Below, piece by piece: positions 22,216 to 33,660 of a stretch of 64,000 nt of DNA. Position 1 is the stretch's first letter; each line of letters begins with the position of its first letter. The notes beneath the pieces were generated by a model. That model searched no databases. It saw only the letters and a program-made list of their open reading frames with translations, and was not told the origin of the DNA. Made by a program: the position numbers and the translations under genes. The stretch comes from Vombatus ursinus (taxonomy: Eukaryota > Chordata > Mammalia > Diprotodontia > Vombatidae): the NCBI RefSeq assembly GCF_900497805.2, contig NW_020954599.1, positions 42,869,654 to 42,933,653 on the forward strand. Reading direction: 5' to 3'.

Positions 22216-22899
22216 ATCAGAAATTAATTCTGAACTATGTTCCTTTATGGTAGTAGAAGCTGAATAAATATACATCAAATTAAATTGAATTGAAAAATCA
22301 GAAATCAAAATGTGAACTTTATGATAGAATCCACCATCCAGTTGCACTTTTGACTCCATGGAAGACAAATCACAGAAGAGGAAATCAAGGTGAAAACTTG
22401 GTCTGTGTGAATTCCAATATTCCAATATCCTAAATAGAACTTCAAGCCTGATTAACTCTATATGGTTCTCATGCCTGCTTGATCCTTTTTCTATTCTTGG
22501 CTAACAAGCCCCTCTAACTCACCTCTAATCATATTTCCCTAACCTCTGACATCCAGGTATGCTGACCTAGGGATAAATCCAAGCTTATAGCCCACTCCCC
22601 TAGTAATGATCATCATTACTAACTCTAACTTACTCTCCACTGAATTAATATACTCTCTTTTTCATCTCTTCTACTGGGCCTTTAGAATCCCTCTTCCAAG
22701 CTTAATATGTACCACTTAAACTTGGACATCTCCCATATGTACTTATTGTATCTTCTCAATTATCTGAAACATGGCACTAAGCATTTCCTAACTTTAGTTG
22801 GCCCCTCCAACATGCATCACTTTTATTACTAATATCTTGCCTATATCACAAGGACTGAAAATAGATTTACTACTTTGCCAATTACTACTTTATTGAGTA
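22216..22899. other. Unclassified sequence, possibly old LINE
   Basis: The pyrimidine-rich part at 22430-22860 has the texture of an L2 coding region, but I could not align it to a known segment. Confidence 0.35.
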
Positions 22900-23125
22900 A
22901 TAATGATATTAATAATTGTTAACATTTATATAGTACTTGAAGATTTGCAATATGCTTTATGTATATTATCTCACTGAATCTTCACAATACATCTGAGAAC
23001 AAGTGCTATTTTCATCCACATTTTACAAGGAAATAAACTGAAGCTGAGATAAGTTAAATGACTTTCTTAGGATCTCACCTCTAGCATTTGAATCTGTATC
23101 TTCTTAACACAAAGCTCAGCACTCT
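22900..23125 (-). mobile_element. MIR-like SINE, inverted
   Basis: TTAACATTTATATAGTACTT, GATTTGCAATATGC and CTTCTTAACACAAAGCTCAG follow the inverted MIR order. Confidence 0.8.
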
Positions 23126-23139
23126 ATCAACTACCCTAA

Positions 23140-23415
23140 CTTTGACCTTTATAGAACACCTTAAGATTTGCAAAGTACTTCAAGTAGATGACAGTTCAGA
23201 CTTCCATGGCTAGCTTGACCATAATCTCACTTGTTCTTCACAATAACTTATGATATAAGTGCTAGCTGTATTTTAACCTCATTTTTCAGGTGAATAAAAT
23301 TGGCCTGAGAGAGTTTATCTGTCTTGCTCTGGATCACACAGCCAATAATTTTTGAGGTACCTTCTAAGCCAAGTCTTCTTGACTCCAAGTCCAGTTCTCA
23401 GTCCATTGTGACTCT
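23140..23415 (-). mobile_element. MIR-like SINE, inverted, second copy
   Basis: AAGATTTGCAAAGTACTTCA, then TTTTTCAGGTGAATAAA, then CTTGACTCCAAGTCCAG. An insert or divergent stretch lies at about 23188-23217. Confidence 0.75.
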
Positions 23416-23504
23416 TAGCTTCTCTTATTTCATGTTGTTATGTTCAGATCTGGCATGATCAGAATTCCTAGATAAGATCTCCTTTGGAGTTCATGATATC
23501 TGAA

Positions 23505-23700
23505 GGGTAGAATTATACAGTGGAAAGAACCCTTGCTTTTGGAGTCAGAGTACTTGGATTCAGAATCTTACTTTTGACATTTACTATCTGACCATGGGCA
23601 AGTCATCTAATCTCTTTGGGCCTTGGTTTTCTTATCTGTAAAATGAGGGGTTTGGACTACATTGTATTTCAAGTCTCTTTTGGCTCTTCACCCTAACCCT
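23505..23700 (+). mobile_element. Core-SINE with CR1/L3-like tail (MAR1-like)
   Basis: TGGAAAGAACCCTTGCTTTT, GACCATGGGCAAGTCATCT, CTGTAAAATGAGGGGTTTGG, then a tail like the inverted start of CR1/L3 elements. It is old. Confidence 0.75.
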
Positions 23701-23852
23701 TAGTGACTGGTTAATCTCTTACCTTTCTCCATGATTCTGGCATCTGATTCAATCTTCCTCAATGCCCTTTAGACTGGGCCAGTTACTGATATTTCTGGGT
23801 TTCATCTAGGTGGGGGCATAGGAACCATTCGCAAGGGTTGGTTGTTGTCCTT

Positions 23853-24145
23853 CTTTCTCAAAGAGGATTAAAATGATAACACTATGTTGGGGCCGGGGTA
23901 CAGTGTGTCTGATTGTGGTTGACCAGACCAATATGAGCTGGAAAAACTTTACCACAGGTCTGGTACAAATAGCCCATATCAATATTTGAAGTGAAGATGT
24001 CTCTAAATTTGCACTTCTCACTTTTCTTTTGAGCTACTGCAATTCTGCTTTGCTCAAAGAGCACAATGCCTTCTTTGAGGCAGATACACCATGCTGAATG
24101 TAACTCCTCTGACTCTAGAAACAATGCTCTTTTCACTGTGTCATG
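23853..24145 (-). mobile_element. RTE-like LINE, 3' end with ORF C-terminus
   Basis: The minus-strand frame 24136-23882 is open and ends in a Cys/His cluster (CGKVFPAHIGLVNHNQTH), preceded by an SRIAVAQKKSEK helix. The copy at 39170 has the same pair (NRIEIAQEKC, CRTCGRTLKVHIGLIS). The remaining 3' UTR includes GTTGGTTGTTGTCCTTCTTT. It is truncated at its 5' side. Confidence 0.75.
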
Positions 24146-24256
24146 CTTATTACTTTATATTATATTTTCATTTGATATGTGTATTCCAAAGGGAAATAGA
24201 AGGTCTTTGAGAGGAAGGACACTTTTTTTTTTAACTTTTGTACACCCAGTAACCGG

Positions 24257-24512
24257 GGGAAGTTAGGTGGCAAAGTATATAGAGCACTGCTCTTGGAATC
24301 AGGAAGACTCATCTTCATGAGTTCAAACCTGACCTCAGACATTTAATTAGCTGTGTGACCCTGGGAAAGCCACGTAATCCTGATTTCCTCAGTTCCTCAA
24401 CTGTAAAATGAGCTATAGAATGGAATGGCAAACTAATCTAGTATCTCTGCCAAGAAAACCCAAAATGGAGTCATGGAAAGTTAGACACGACTAAAAAAAT
24501 TATTTAACAACC
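24257..24512 (+). mobile_element. tRNA-derived SINE with an RTE/BovB-like 3' tail
   Basis: The head resembles the other tRNA SINEs (GGGGAAGTTAGGTGGCAAAG, AGCTGTGTGACCCTGGG). The tail reads GAAAGTTAGACACGACTAAA, like the AGTCGGACACGACTGA ending of BovB/RTE LINEs. SINEs that borrow a LINE tail are usually moved by that LINE, so RTE mobilisation is inferred. Confidence 0.75.
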
Positions 24513-24559
24513 CCTAGTAACTACTAAGAGATGCATACATAGAATGTTTCTTGAATTTA

Positions 24560-25190
24560 ATTTAACTCATTCTATTATCATGTTAATTTTTTTCACTGTT
24601 TTGTCAAATATTGACTTATTCTGTGGGCACTACAGTGGTCAGACCTTCATTTTTTTACAAATTCTTTTATAACCATGCTCCTCCCAATACTTTTACAGTT
24701 GATTTCTGACCCCAAATTTAGTATTATATTTATACCCAACTTAATTTATTCTTATTTATCTGGCCCATCCTTTAGTCTATAGAGCTATTTTTCAGAACTA
24801 ACTCTTACCTCCATTATTCTAACTATCCTCAGTTTTATGTCAAATGCAAATTTGAGAAGCTTTCCATCAATGCCTTCATCACTATCAATGCCAAGTTATT
24901 GTAAAAATGTTGCACAGTGAAGGTTAAAGGACAGATCCCTTTGGGACTCCACTAGACATATCACTCAATGATGTCATTAATCCGTTTACAACTACTGTTT
25001 GAGGTTCAGTCATTTAACAAACTTTGAATTACCATCTTACTCATGTCTTTTCATCTTTTCTACACAGATAGCATGTAAAAATTTAGCAGATGTTTTATTG
25101 AAATTTGGCATGCCATATCTATTACATTATCTTTCTCTAATTATCCAAAAACCCTGTTAATAAAGTTTAGCTTGAGAAGAGTATGCAGGT
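24560..25190 (-). mobile_element. CR1/L3-type LINE fossil, second copy
   Basis: TATTGACTTATTCTGTGGGC, GTCAAATGCAAATTTGAGAA, GATCCCTTTGGGACTCCACT and GCAGATGTTTTATTGAAATT recur in the CR1/L3 order that continues past the segment seen at 13555-14956. Very diverged. Confidence 0.65.
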
Positions 25191-25269
25191 TTCTTTTTTT
25201 TTTCCTTTTATCTATAAGTCTCTCCTAAAGAAACTAAAGTGAGAAACATTCTTAGAAGACCAATAACAG

Positions 25270-25292
25270 ATTGTGTGTGTGTGTGTGTGTAG
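25270..25292 (+). repeat. (GT)n microsatellite
   Basis: About ten GT units followed by a G run. Confidence 0.9.
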
Positions 25293-25672
25293 GGGGGGAT
25301 AGAATTCTAAAGCAAAATTATCTAAAGGCACAATGGGGTTACATGTTAACCACTACAAAATCCAATTTATCCAAATTGGATATTTCATGCCTACATATTA
25401 GAATTCAGTTGTGTGTGTGCAATTACTTTTGTTTCCTGGAGAAATGAACCACTAGAATAGCATCCATGCATAATTAATACACATATATAGATATACTTTT
25501 TTCCTCCAAGCTTTTTCTCAAACAGGTATTTCTGAGGTATTTCAATTTTAAGTAATGATCTTGGCTTTGTTTTTACTGCCTCTTTGAATTATTCCACCAG
25601 CCCAGAATGTTTTAGAGGGCAACTGGAGGGAGCCAATTCTGAGATCCCTTGAAAAAAATGAGTTAGTTTCTA

Positions 25673-25675
<3 letters not shown>

Positions 25676-25753
<78 letters not shown>

Positions 25754-25799
25754 AAGACAGAGAGAGAGAGACAGAGAGATAGAGAGACAGAGAAATAGA
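25676..25799 (+). repeat. Compound (TG)n(AG)n(ACAG)n microsatellite
   Basis: TG units pass directly into AG units and then ACAG units. The open frame across it is a translation artefact. Confidence 0.95.
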
Positions 25800-28700
25800 G
25801 CATGTAGAATTCCCTGAGTTTGAAAAAGACCTTACTGTTACAAGGAGCAGCATGACAGGATAAAAAGGATATTTATGGTTACACACTCTCTACTTTCTCT
25901 TCTTTTTTCCATCTTCCTCAGAGATGATGGCATAGGGTCTTGAAAGATGGAGGCATGAGTGTTATGAGCATCAATATATCAAGTAGGAACTGAGCCATTC
26001 CTAGAATTGCCTGGAATCATCTGAGATCTGGCTGCTAACATGGATTCATATTTGCCTGCTGACTAGGAAGCCAGTAGAAAAATTGTCTTTCTCACTTTTC
26101 CCTTCAATCTGTTATCCCAAGATCCAGAGAATGAATGTACCTCCCCACCCTCCTTTGTTTTCAGTAGACTCAAGTGTGTGGTTATCCATTTTCTTGCCCA
26201 TACTGAAACTTATGGGGGTAGTGGAAAGTGGACAGTTGGTGGATCATTGGTAATGACTGTTTCCACAGGAGTTTGACTGTAACAAACTAAATGCCATGGA
26301 AAGGGACCCAAGAGTGTGTAGAATTCCCCAAGGGGTGGCAGCACTAAGTGAGATATAAATAGTGTATTTTAATATCAGATCATCCTTTCATTTTGCTAAT
26401 TGCTATTTTGAGGGGAAGAGGGAGCTATCAGTTAAGTACATAACCATTATTCACCCTTTATCTGATGAATTTTCTTCATTAAAGGCCCCCTTCCCATGCC
26501 ATTTCTTCCACAAAGTCTTTCCTAATGCCACCGTTTCTTATGCCTAGGTGGTGTTGAGTTCTTCCTTCTCAAATTTCTCCAAGAAATTTTCCTGAATTTT
26601 TTGTCATTTCTTCTCAAACTTTTTTTCCCCCAATTCTTCCATTTTGTCATAGTAATCTGTGTAATTTTTCTTTCTTTTATGACTAGCTTTGAGCTGGGCC
26701 TCAAACAGTAATTTGTGCATTAAAGTAATTTGTGTATTAAAGAGTATTATTTATGTATTTACTCTCTCAGAGCAAGACTGGCTACATCTACTCCTCAGGG
26801 TCCCATGGAAACCCTTGAGGAGATGGTGTGTCTACCATTGGCTTAAGACTTCCTGGATATGTTTCTCCCATTGTTAGGTACAATTAACTGTTTTCCCAGT
26901 CCCATTTAACCAAGTAATATAAATTAGCTTTTATAAAGGGATATATATTTTGAAGATATAGCAATAACAAAAGCATAAACTTGCCCTCTCACTATCTGAA
27001 GGGCATATTCTCATTTATACCACTTTGGGGTAATACGGTCAGACTTAGCAGTATTTTCATAGCATTGGTCTCATCAAGTTCAAGTCCATTAATACTACTG
27101 GTGGATGAGTTCTCATTAGACCTTGAAGATCATCCCTTGCTCCTTGAGGCATTATTATTGGGATAGCTGCAAAAACCAGCATGAAATTGACTCACAAAAA
27201 CCTAGACCATGGGAGGCTTATTTTCTGGCCTTTCAAAACTCAAAAATAGTCTCCAATCCCTTTGCCTAAAATAAAATAAAAATTTCCCAAGCAAACAAAG
27301 AACAGAAGCCTAAATTCTTGGGACTCCATATTGGCCTCAAAGGGAGAGAATTGAGTTTGCTGCCCATATAGCATTGTATCTCACCAAGTGCTCTCAGTGA
27401 AAAAAACAAAAAAACAAACAAACAAAAAAACACAACCAAGAGATGAAGAGGCCAGGGTCCACAAAGGCTTCCCTAGTTCCCTACTGCCAATCAAATAGGC
27501 TGCTATCTACCATATGGTCAGCAGACTGGAAAGAGTTACAGAATATCTACTCATATTACAAAATCTCTCCCAAACACTCCCTTTACATATCATCCATACT
27601 CTTGCAGGCTCCCCAGCCCCAACCACATGGGAAATTGCATCAACCAATACACTGCTGTACTCTGTGCAGGCTCATAAGAACTTGCTTTTGAATTCCCAGT
27701 TGCATTTGTTTGATATTGAAACATGACACACTAACATTGAACAGTTAAGGAAAGGAAATTTACTTAGCCATTGAAGGAGGATATTCAACAGGATGTGAAT
27801 TGATGATATACCTTGATTTGATTTGGCTGAATGAAGCCCCATTGGCTGAAATGTCCATTGTGGGCTACCATAGTACATTAGCATTCCTGGAGCTTCTTGT
27901 GGCAATTTTGTCCTCAGGTGACCAGGAAGAGAAGGCAATAGCCTGAACTTTTACTCCCCTGAATCACTCAAATGTTGAGCATGGCTTCAATTCATTGAAT
28001 GGAATTACTAACCTAATTTGCATGGGGTGGAGGCTGGGCAGGGGTAGAATATTCATCTCACAACACACTGCTGTACCACTCTCTTTTTCTCTTTTCTCTT
28101 TAGGGCTTTGAACATAGAAATTGCTCTCTCTCTCTCTCTCTCCTTCTCTCTCTGTATGTGTTTGTGTATGTTTGTGCTGAATATGTTAAAAACGAATTGA
28201 GTTGATTCATCTAGCTGAAAACATGGAGCAAATTTTACCAACCATCATACTCACCCATAGATTTTAGGGAGGGGGAACCTAACAGCAGCAAGTATTTAAT
28301 ACTTTGTAATTTGTAAACTTTAGCTATCATGGTTATGATTAATTAATGCACCCAAATTTCCCCTTCCAGTTCTGTGGTTTGCCAGATGGGGTAGGAAGTC
28401 TTCTTTTCATTGTGTAAATGGACATCTTAATCTCAGATTAGATTGTAAAATTGAACTTTTTGAAAAAAAATATTTTGAGATTTTCAGGGAAAATTAAAGG
28501 CTCAATGAGTTTGAGAAACTATTGATTTTGCTTTTCATTTCTATGTGACAGGGAATGAATTTTAGTGAAATGGAGTCATACTTTAAAAAACTAAATTTTG
28601 TTGAAAAAATCAATGGACATTGTGAGAAAATGCAGTTGTAAAAGACATGGAAGTGTGCATATAGTTTCTGCTTATTTACTATACCTAAAATCACATTTGT

Positions 28701-28994
28701 TTCTACATTTACCTGTAATGGACTGAACACTGTCCAAAACCAGGAAGAAGATTTGGCAGAATTGCCAGAATTTTACTAAAATTTCCATTATGAATGATAA
28801 CAATAATCATGATATATGCTGCTCTTATGGAAGTCATTGGTAACAATCAGCAAATGCTTTTTTTTTATAATTAACACTTTGATTAAAGATACAAATGTTC
28901 TTTTAAAATGTTGTGCTACTTATTAAATGTGCTAAATTAGCATTTTTTCTTCACTTAAAATTCAAGCATAAGCTAATATTCACAGCAAGACCTT
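25800..28994. other. Largely unclassified sequence with a few simple runs
   Basis: Nothing coding is seen. 26480-26540 (CCATGCCATTTCTTCCAC) has an L2 3'-region flavour. An A/C-rich run at 27402-27436 could be the tail of an unrecognised retroposed sequence to its left. 27436-28060 and 28260-28990 look like ordinary complex sequence without a family match. Confidence 0.45.
28115..28153 (+). repeat. (CT)n microsatellite
   Basis: About 18 CT units with one CC interruption. Confidence 0.9.
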
Positions 28995-29640
28995 TTAGCA
29001 ACAAAAATAGCTCTGGCTGTAATCTCTGCTGCTAGATAAGTTTGAGGTTGGTGGATTTCTTGAGTTAAAGAGTTCTGAGCTGTGGCAAGGCTAAAGCCAA
29101 CTCATTGGAATTAGGAAGACTGAGTCTCTTCCTTAGAACTGAAACCAGGGATTCTGCTATCCTGCAAGTACCTACAGCCAGCAGTGTCCCCACCCCTCTG
29201 CTATTGTACTCACCAGGTATGTGTTAGTTCTATCTCCCCACAACCACAGCCCAGGACACATCTGATCAGCACAACTGTGCTCAGCATCCCTTGATAGCGG
29301 AAGATCTTTCAATCTTCTCCTCCTCAGCCTTTAGACTCCTATGCAGTCTGTGAGATGAAAGTTTCTAAGTCTGAGTCTGCCTCCTAACTCCAGCTGCCCC
29401 CAGGGCTTGTTGTTTGTAGATTCTGCAGAGTTGGCTTGGAGGTGTTTGCCCTTCACTCAGGCCAAACCTTTGCCCCTGGAGGTCAAGTCTTTCCTAAGGT
29501 TTTCTTAGATTATCTCAAGAGAACAATTGCTTTATTTCCACTGCTCAACATTTCCTCTTTGGCAATGTTTTGTCTTTTTCCGTGGAGGAAATTTGGAGAG
29601 CCGAAAGTTTTCCGACCTACTCTGTCATCTTCCCAGAATC
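28995..29640 (-). mobile_element. L1-like 5' UTR fragment
   Basis: GCTTTATTTCCACTGCTCAA, GTCAAGTCTTTCCTAAGG and a GTCATCTTCCC end (about 29623-29633) match the 5' UTR segments at 3960-4147 and 9240-9442. No ORF1 start is found on its 3' side. The end near 28995 is where similarity fades. Confidence 0.6.
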
Positions 29641-29867
29641 TTCTCTGGCCTTAAGTTTCAAAAAGAGGAGTTTGTATCTTATCATAGAGACAACAGGAAA
29701 TTACTAAAGCTTCTTGAACAGAGTAGTGACACCTTCAGTCTAATGCCTTAGGAATATTAATGTGATTTGTCTGGAGGATGGATTGGCAAAGGGGAGAGAT
29801 TGGATGTAGGGAGAAGATTTAGGAGGCTATTAAATATATTTAAGTGAGATATGGTGATGGTTGGTTG

Positions 29868-29987
29868 TTATCCTTCATTCTCAAAGAGGACCAAAATGAC
29901 ATAACTATGCTAGAGTCAAGTTTCAGTGTGTCTGACTGTGACTGACCAGACCAATATGAGCTCAGAATGTTTTACCACAGGTGGGGA
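29868..29987 (-). mobile_element. RTE-like LINE 3' end
   Basis: TTGGTTGTTATCCTTCATTC, CAAAGAGGACCAAAATGAC and GACCAGACCAATATGAGCTC match the copies at 23853 and 39170 (inverted). It lies within L2. Confidence 0.75.
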
Positions 29988-30020
29988 TCTGGAGCTCAGG
30001 AGAGAGATGAGAAAAGGATA

Positions 30021-30535
30021 TGATGCGGTCTAGAAGTTAGGGGTCCTGGCACCCCAAAATCACAATACCCAGGTCCTGCCCAAAAGAATTCAACCCAAGC
30101 CTTCTTGCAGCCAAAAACAAAGTTTATTGAAGATTCGCCATATTAGCTAGACTCTTAAGGAGTCTGAGCATCTATGGGCTATTGGCTAGATTGTAAAGAT
30201 CTGAGCGTCTTAATGGAGATAAGATAGACCTTATATACAAAAAGATCATGGGAGAGTGGCCAAGTGGTCCATGAGGGTAATAGAATTCTCAAGGGTGGGA
30301 AATGGAGCCTAGGTGGGATCAAGGGTGGGAAGTGTCCTGGGGCCATAGGGAGGCAAGACAATAGAGGGGAGATTGGGTGTAGCCACAGTGAAAGACCAGT
30401 TGATGGGAACATAGCCACCAGAGATTTGGCCATGTGGGAAAGTACAGAGTCCATGAGGTAATAGAATTACCAAGGGTGGGAAATGTTCTGGGGCCAGAGT
30501 TTTTCCTTTCTGGGGCTCAGATTCCAACCCCATCA
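30021..30535 (-). mobile_element. Solo LTR of an endogenous retrovirus (fossil)
   Basis: The block is about 515 bases and ends in inverted TGATG and CATCA. It has a TATATAAGG box (30229-30237, minus strand) and an AATAAA-type signal beside the U5 region. A stretch of about 40 bases in U3 is repeated (about 30268-30310 and 30448-30495). Its R-U5 part matches 57828-58053. No primer-binding site or internal region adjoins it, so it is a solo LTR left by recombination. It sits in L2. The flanks do not form an exact TSD, which suggests considerable age. Confidence 0.75.
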
Positions 30536-31326
30536 GGTATGTAGGAATATGTAGAGAGAGAGAAGAAAGGATGACAGCATAGAGCATTTGGTTATCTCCA
30601 CACATAAAGGTGTAGGACATGGATTGTAACCCTGCAAAGGAAAGAGAAAAAGGGAGGTGAGACTGAAAGGAAGAAAATGACAGAGCAGCATCATGAAAAC
30701 CCAGGGATGAGAAAAGGGGAGGGTTGAGGTCAACAGCATCAAGAAAGAAAAGGACTAAAAAAGAGTCACACAATTTAGCAATAAAAAGGTCTGTGGTGAC
30801 CTAGCAAAGAGTATTCTATTGGCCAATGGGAACGAGAAGCCAAACTTTAAGGGCCTGAGGAGTGAGACATGAGAAAATCAAATTCATGATAAAATGTGTC
30901 AGAAAATTATGAAAAATAGTACTAGTCAAAGGGTAAATGAACATTAGAACTAGCTGGAGTGATAAGGGAAGACCTCGCACAGGAGATGGCATTTGCATTT
31001 GATTTTAAAAGATGAGTATTATATTGGGTAGATAAAATTGGGCAGGGAGGAAATAATGGGAATTGTGATCAAATGCATGAAGCTGAGAGTATGTGGAATA
31101 GATATAAGGCAAGAGAGGTAAGGCCGGGCAATATTGTAGAGAGCCTCAAATACCAGTTTATTATAGTCACTAAATATTTTAAGAAGGGAGTATTCTCTGA
31201 ATAAGGGAGTAAAATCCAGCAATGAAATAAAGAATGAATTGGAGGCTGAAAAGAATGGAGGCATCAAGATCTGTGGAGGTATTATTGCAGTAGTGCAAGT
31301 AGATTGTAAAGAGGGCCTCTGCCATG

Positions 31327-31360
31327 AATGAATGAATGAATGAATGAATGAATGAATGAA
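31327..31360 (+). repeat. (GAAT)n microsatellite
   Basis: About eight GAAT units beside an L2 end. Confidence 0.9.
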
Positions 31361-31364
31361 AAAT

Positions 31365-31482
31365 ATTTTGTTAATTGCTTACTATATACTGAATACTATG
31401 CTCAGTGCTAGGAATATAAATAGAAAAATAAGAAGTCTCTACTCTCCAGGAACTCACATTCTTATAGGAGGAGAAAACATTA
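31365..31482 (-). mobile_element. L2 LINE 3' end fragment
   Basis: TTAATTGCTTACTATATACT, TGCTAGGAATATAAATAG and CAGGAACTCACATTCTTATA: the inverted L2 terminus. Confidence 0.75.
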
Positions 31483-31484
31483 TA

Positions 31485-31706
31485 CAGATATTACAAGAGT
31501 CTTAGTGCACTTTTAAGTTTTTAAATAATACTTATTACTAAGCTACAATAATATTAACATTAACACTATAAATATGTTATTAATATAATCTGTGTTATTA
31601 ATATAATTGCTTATATAATAAGAATCTAATATTCATATTATCTGCATTAAATTATAAATTATATTTAAGCTTTACAGTTGCACTAAGACTTTTGGAATGC
31701 CTTTTA
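31485..31706. mobile_element. Tc1/mariner-type MITE
   Basis: The left end reads CAGATATTACAAGAGTCTTA then GTGCACTTTTAAG. The right end reads CTTTACAGTTGCACTAAGAC then TTTTGGAATGCC, its imperfect inverted repeat, and both resemble a TACAGGGTGTCCCAAAAGTC-type terminus. TA dinucleotides flank both ends. The interior is AT-rich (31520-31670) with no transposase. It interrupts L2 sequence. Confidence 0.7.
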
Positions 31707-32039
31707 TAGGAGGGTTCTGCTGCATGGCAGATGGAAAAGTCCAGTGACTCTCTGGGTATGGCAGCAGAACAATTCTTATGAACCTTTTTTTAGTCTCACT
31801 TCCTTTGATGCTGACTGAATCATTTGAGGTGAAGGATGTTGTTGGCAAGACCTTTCTTTTCTGCGTCTTCAGCATCTGTGGCTAGTTGTTGGATCCCATC
31901 TTCAGAGGGATTGTTCTCCTCTACGTAACTACAGGTTTTTCCTTTTTTTTTTTTGTGGGGTTGATGTTATTCCTGGGACTCGTGGCTTCAGAATTCTTAG
32001 CTGCTGCAATCATGATGGGAGCAGGAGTACTGATAATTG
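31707..32039. other. Unclassified sequence, no gene seen
   Basis: A minus-strand open frame of 67 codons (31875-31672) runs into the MITE and matches no family I know. Confidence 0.5.
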
Positions 32040-32240
32040 TGATATGAAATGGAGGTAAAATTAAAAAGAATCAGTGAGAGCTTGGATATGACAGATGAAG
32101 TAGCAGAAAAAAGAAAATATGCCGTCCTAGATTGGTGTTTGTTATACTCAGTGAATGGTTGTGCCATTGTCAGAAATGATGAATTCAGAAGAAGGAGCAA
32201 GTTTAGAGGAAAAATAATCATTAGATGCAATAAATTTCAT
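32040..32240 (-). mobile_element. L2 LINE fragment
   Basis: GGTTGTGCCATTGTCAGAAA and GAAGAAGGAGCAAGTTTAG match the inverted upstream part of L2 ORF2. The 99-codon plus-strand frame across it is an antisense artefact. Confidence 0.55.
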
Positions 32241-33181
32241 CTGACAATGGTACTCTTAGCCAAGGGTTATGGCCAACATTACTCTATGTTGGGCAATTCA
32301 ATATCACCCAAAGCAGAGAGAAGACAGAAATTAAGAACTATTGGATAATACATGACCCCTGCCCCCCCATCCCATACAGTTCCCATTGTACCCGAGCTCG
32401 TTATCATACTCTACACCCCATATATCTCGTGGCCTACAGAGTATCTCTTTCATGTTCCACTGGCACTTCAAACTTGCTGTATCCTAAATTAAACATTATT
32501 GTTATTGTCATATTTATTACTATTTTAAACTTATTATTAAACTTTCCCCCCACTCACATCTTTTTTCTTCTTCACCAAGTACTCTATGTTTGAAAACTTG
32601 GTATTATCTTTAACTCATTTATCTCTCTAGCTTCTTATCTTGTCATTTTTTTAAAAATCTTGTTGAATCTACCTCAGCTCTAATCTTTTTTATTTGTCCT
32701 CTCCTCTCTATTGACACTGCTACCACACCCAGGGCAGGCCTTTATTATTTCTTACCCAGACTATAGCAGTAGTCTTCTCAGGGACTTTCTTACTTGCACT
32801 TGGTATCCTGGTTCATTTAACCTTCATACTTAAAACACATTATGCCTAAATCTCACTATGTCACTAAATTTCACCATATTACTCTTTTTTTATTTTGAAT
32901 AAAACCTTTATTAGTTTTTCCACTACTTATTGAATCAAGTTAAAATGTAATAATAGCTTGGCACTTTAAACCTTCTATAATTTTGCAATTACCTACCATT
33001 CCAGTTTCATTTCATAATACTTCTATGAGCTTCATGCTGTAAGTAAAATGCCCTACTTTTTCTCCCAGGCACACCTTGGTCTTCCCCACCTCCAAATCGT
33101 TGCTTACACTGTTCACTATTGCTGATATGTCCTTCTATTTTCTGTCTATTGGATCCCATCTCTTCTATGCCAACTCAATAG

Positions 33182-33430
33182 TAATAATAATAACAGTAAT
33201 AATAGCTAGTATTTGTAAAGTACTTTAAGATTTGCAGAGTGTTTTACAGATATTTCATTTTATCCTCACAGCAAGTCTGTGAGCTAAGTGCTATCATTAT
33301 CTTCATTTTACTGATGAAGAAATGAGACAGAGAAAGGATAAATTACTTGCCCAGGGTTACATAGCTAATGAGTGTCTGAGGCTGGGTCAGATCCAGGTCC
33401 TGTGCTCTATCTACTCTATCAGCCAAGCTT
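33182..33430 (-). mobile_element. MIR-like SINE, inverted
   Basis: TAATAGCTAGTATTTGTAAA, TTTTACTGATGAAGAAATGA and GGTTACATAGCTAATGAGTG in order. Confidence 0.85.
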
Positions 33431-33534
33431 CCTTTTACCTCATTCCCTAATGACCCATCATTTCCATCTTTCATTAAATACTTAAACTTTCTTGACTAAT
33501 GAAGATATTTACCTTCTCTGAAACTCAGTCTTAG

Positions 33535-33660
33535 ATAGTTGCTTAGGACACTTAGAAGTTAGGTGACTTATTGAGGGACAGGAAGCTATATGTGTCAGAG
33601 GCAGGATTTGACCCCAGTTCTTCCACAGTCTGGGGTCAGCTTTCTAGCCACTGCACAATG
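33535..33660 (-). mobile_element. MIR-like SINE fragment, inverted
   Basis: GGCAGGATTTGACCCCAGTT then TTTCTAGCCACTGCACAATG. Confidence 0.7.

Larger units (their letters stand above)
29645..31330 (-). mobile_element. L2 LINE pieces (at least two copies), interrupted
   Basis: AGTAGTGACACCTTCAGTC, GGAGGATGGATTGGCAAAGG and TTAGGAGGCTATTAAATATA (29700-29840) are inverted L2 ORF2. They continue as TCTGGAGCTCAGGAGAGAGA (29988-30008) and, beyond a solo LTR, at 30541-30800. A second copy covers about 30830-31325 (GAGAGCCTCAAATACCAGTT, GTATTATTGCAGTAGTGCAA), the antisense of the L2 reverse transcriptase C-terminal region. An RTE end and an LTR split the first copy. Confidence 0.7.

Noticed and set aside
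25548-25886. 112-codon minus-strand frame with Leu/Ser and His/Thr repeats resembling a membrane protein
   Set aside because: It lies across a compound TG/AG/ACAG microsatellite.
31672-31875. 67-codon minus-strand frame considered as a processed pseudogene
   Set aside because: Its 3' part is the terminal repeat of a mariner-type MITE, and I recognise no parent protein.
32049-32348. 99-codon plus-strand frame starting MEVKLKRISESLDM
   Set aside because: It is antisense to an L2 fragment, and no conserved domain or exon boundary supports it.
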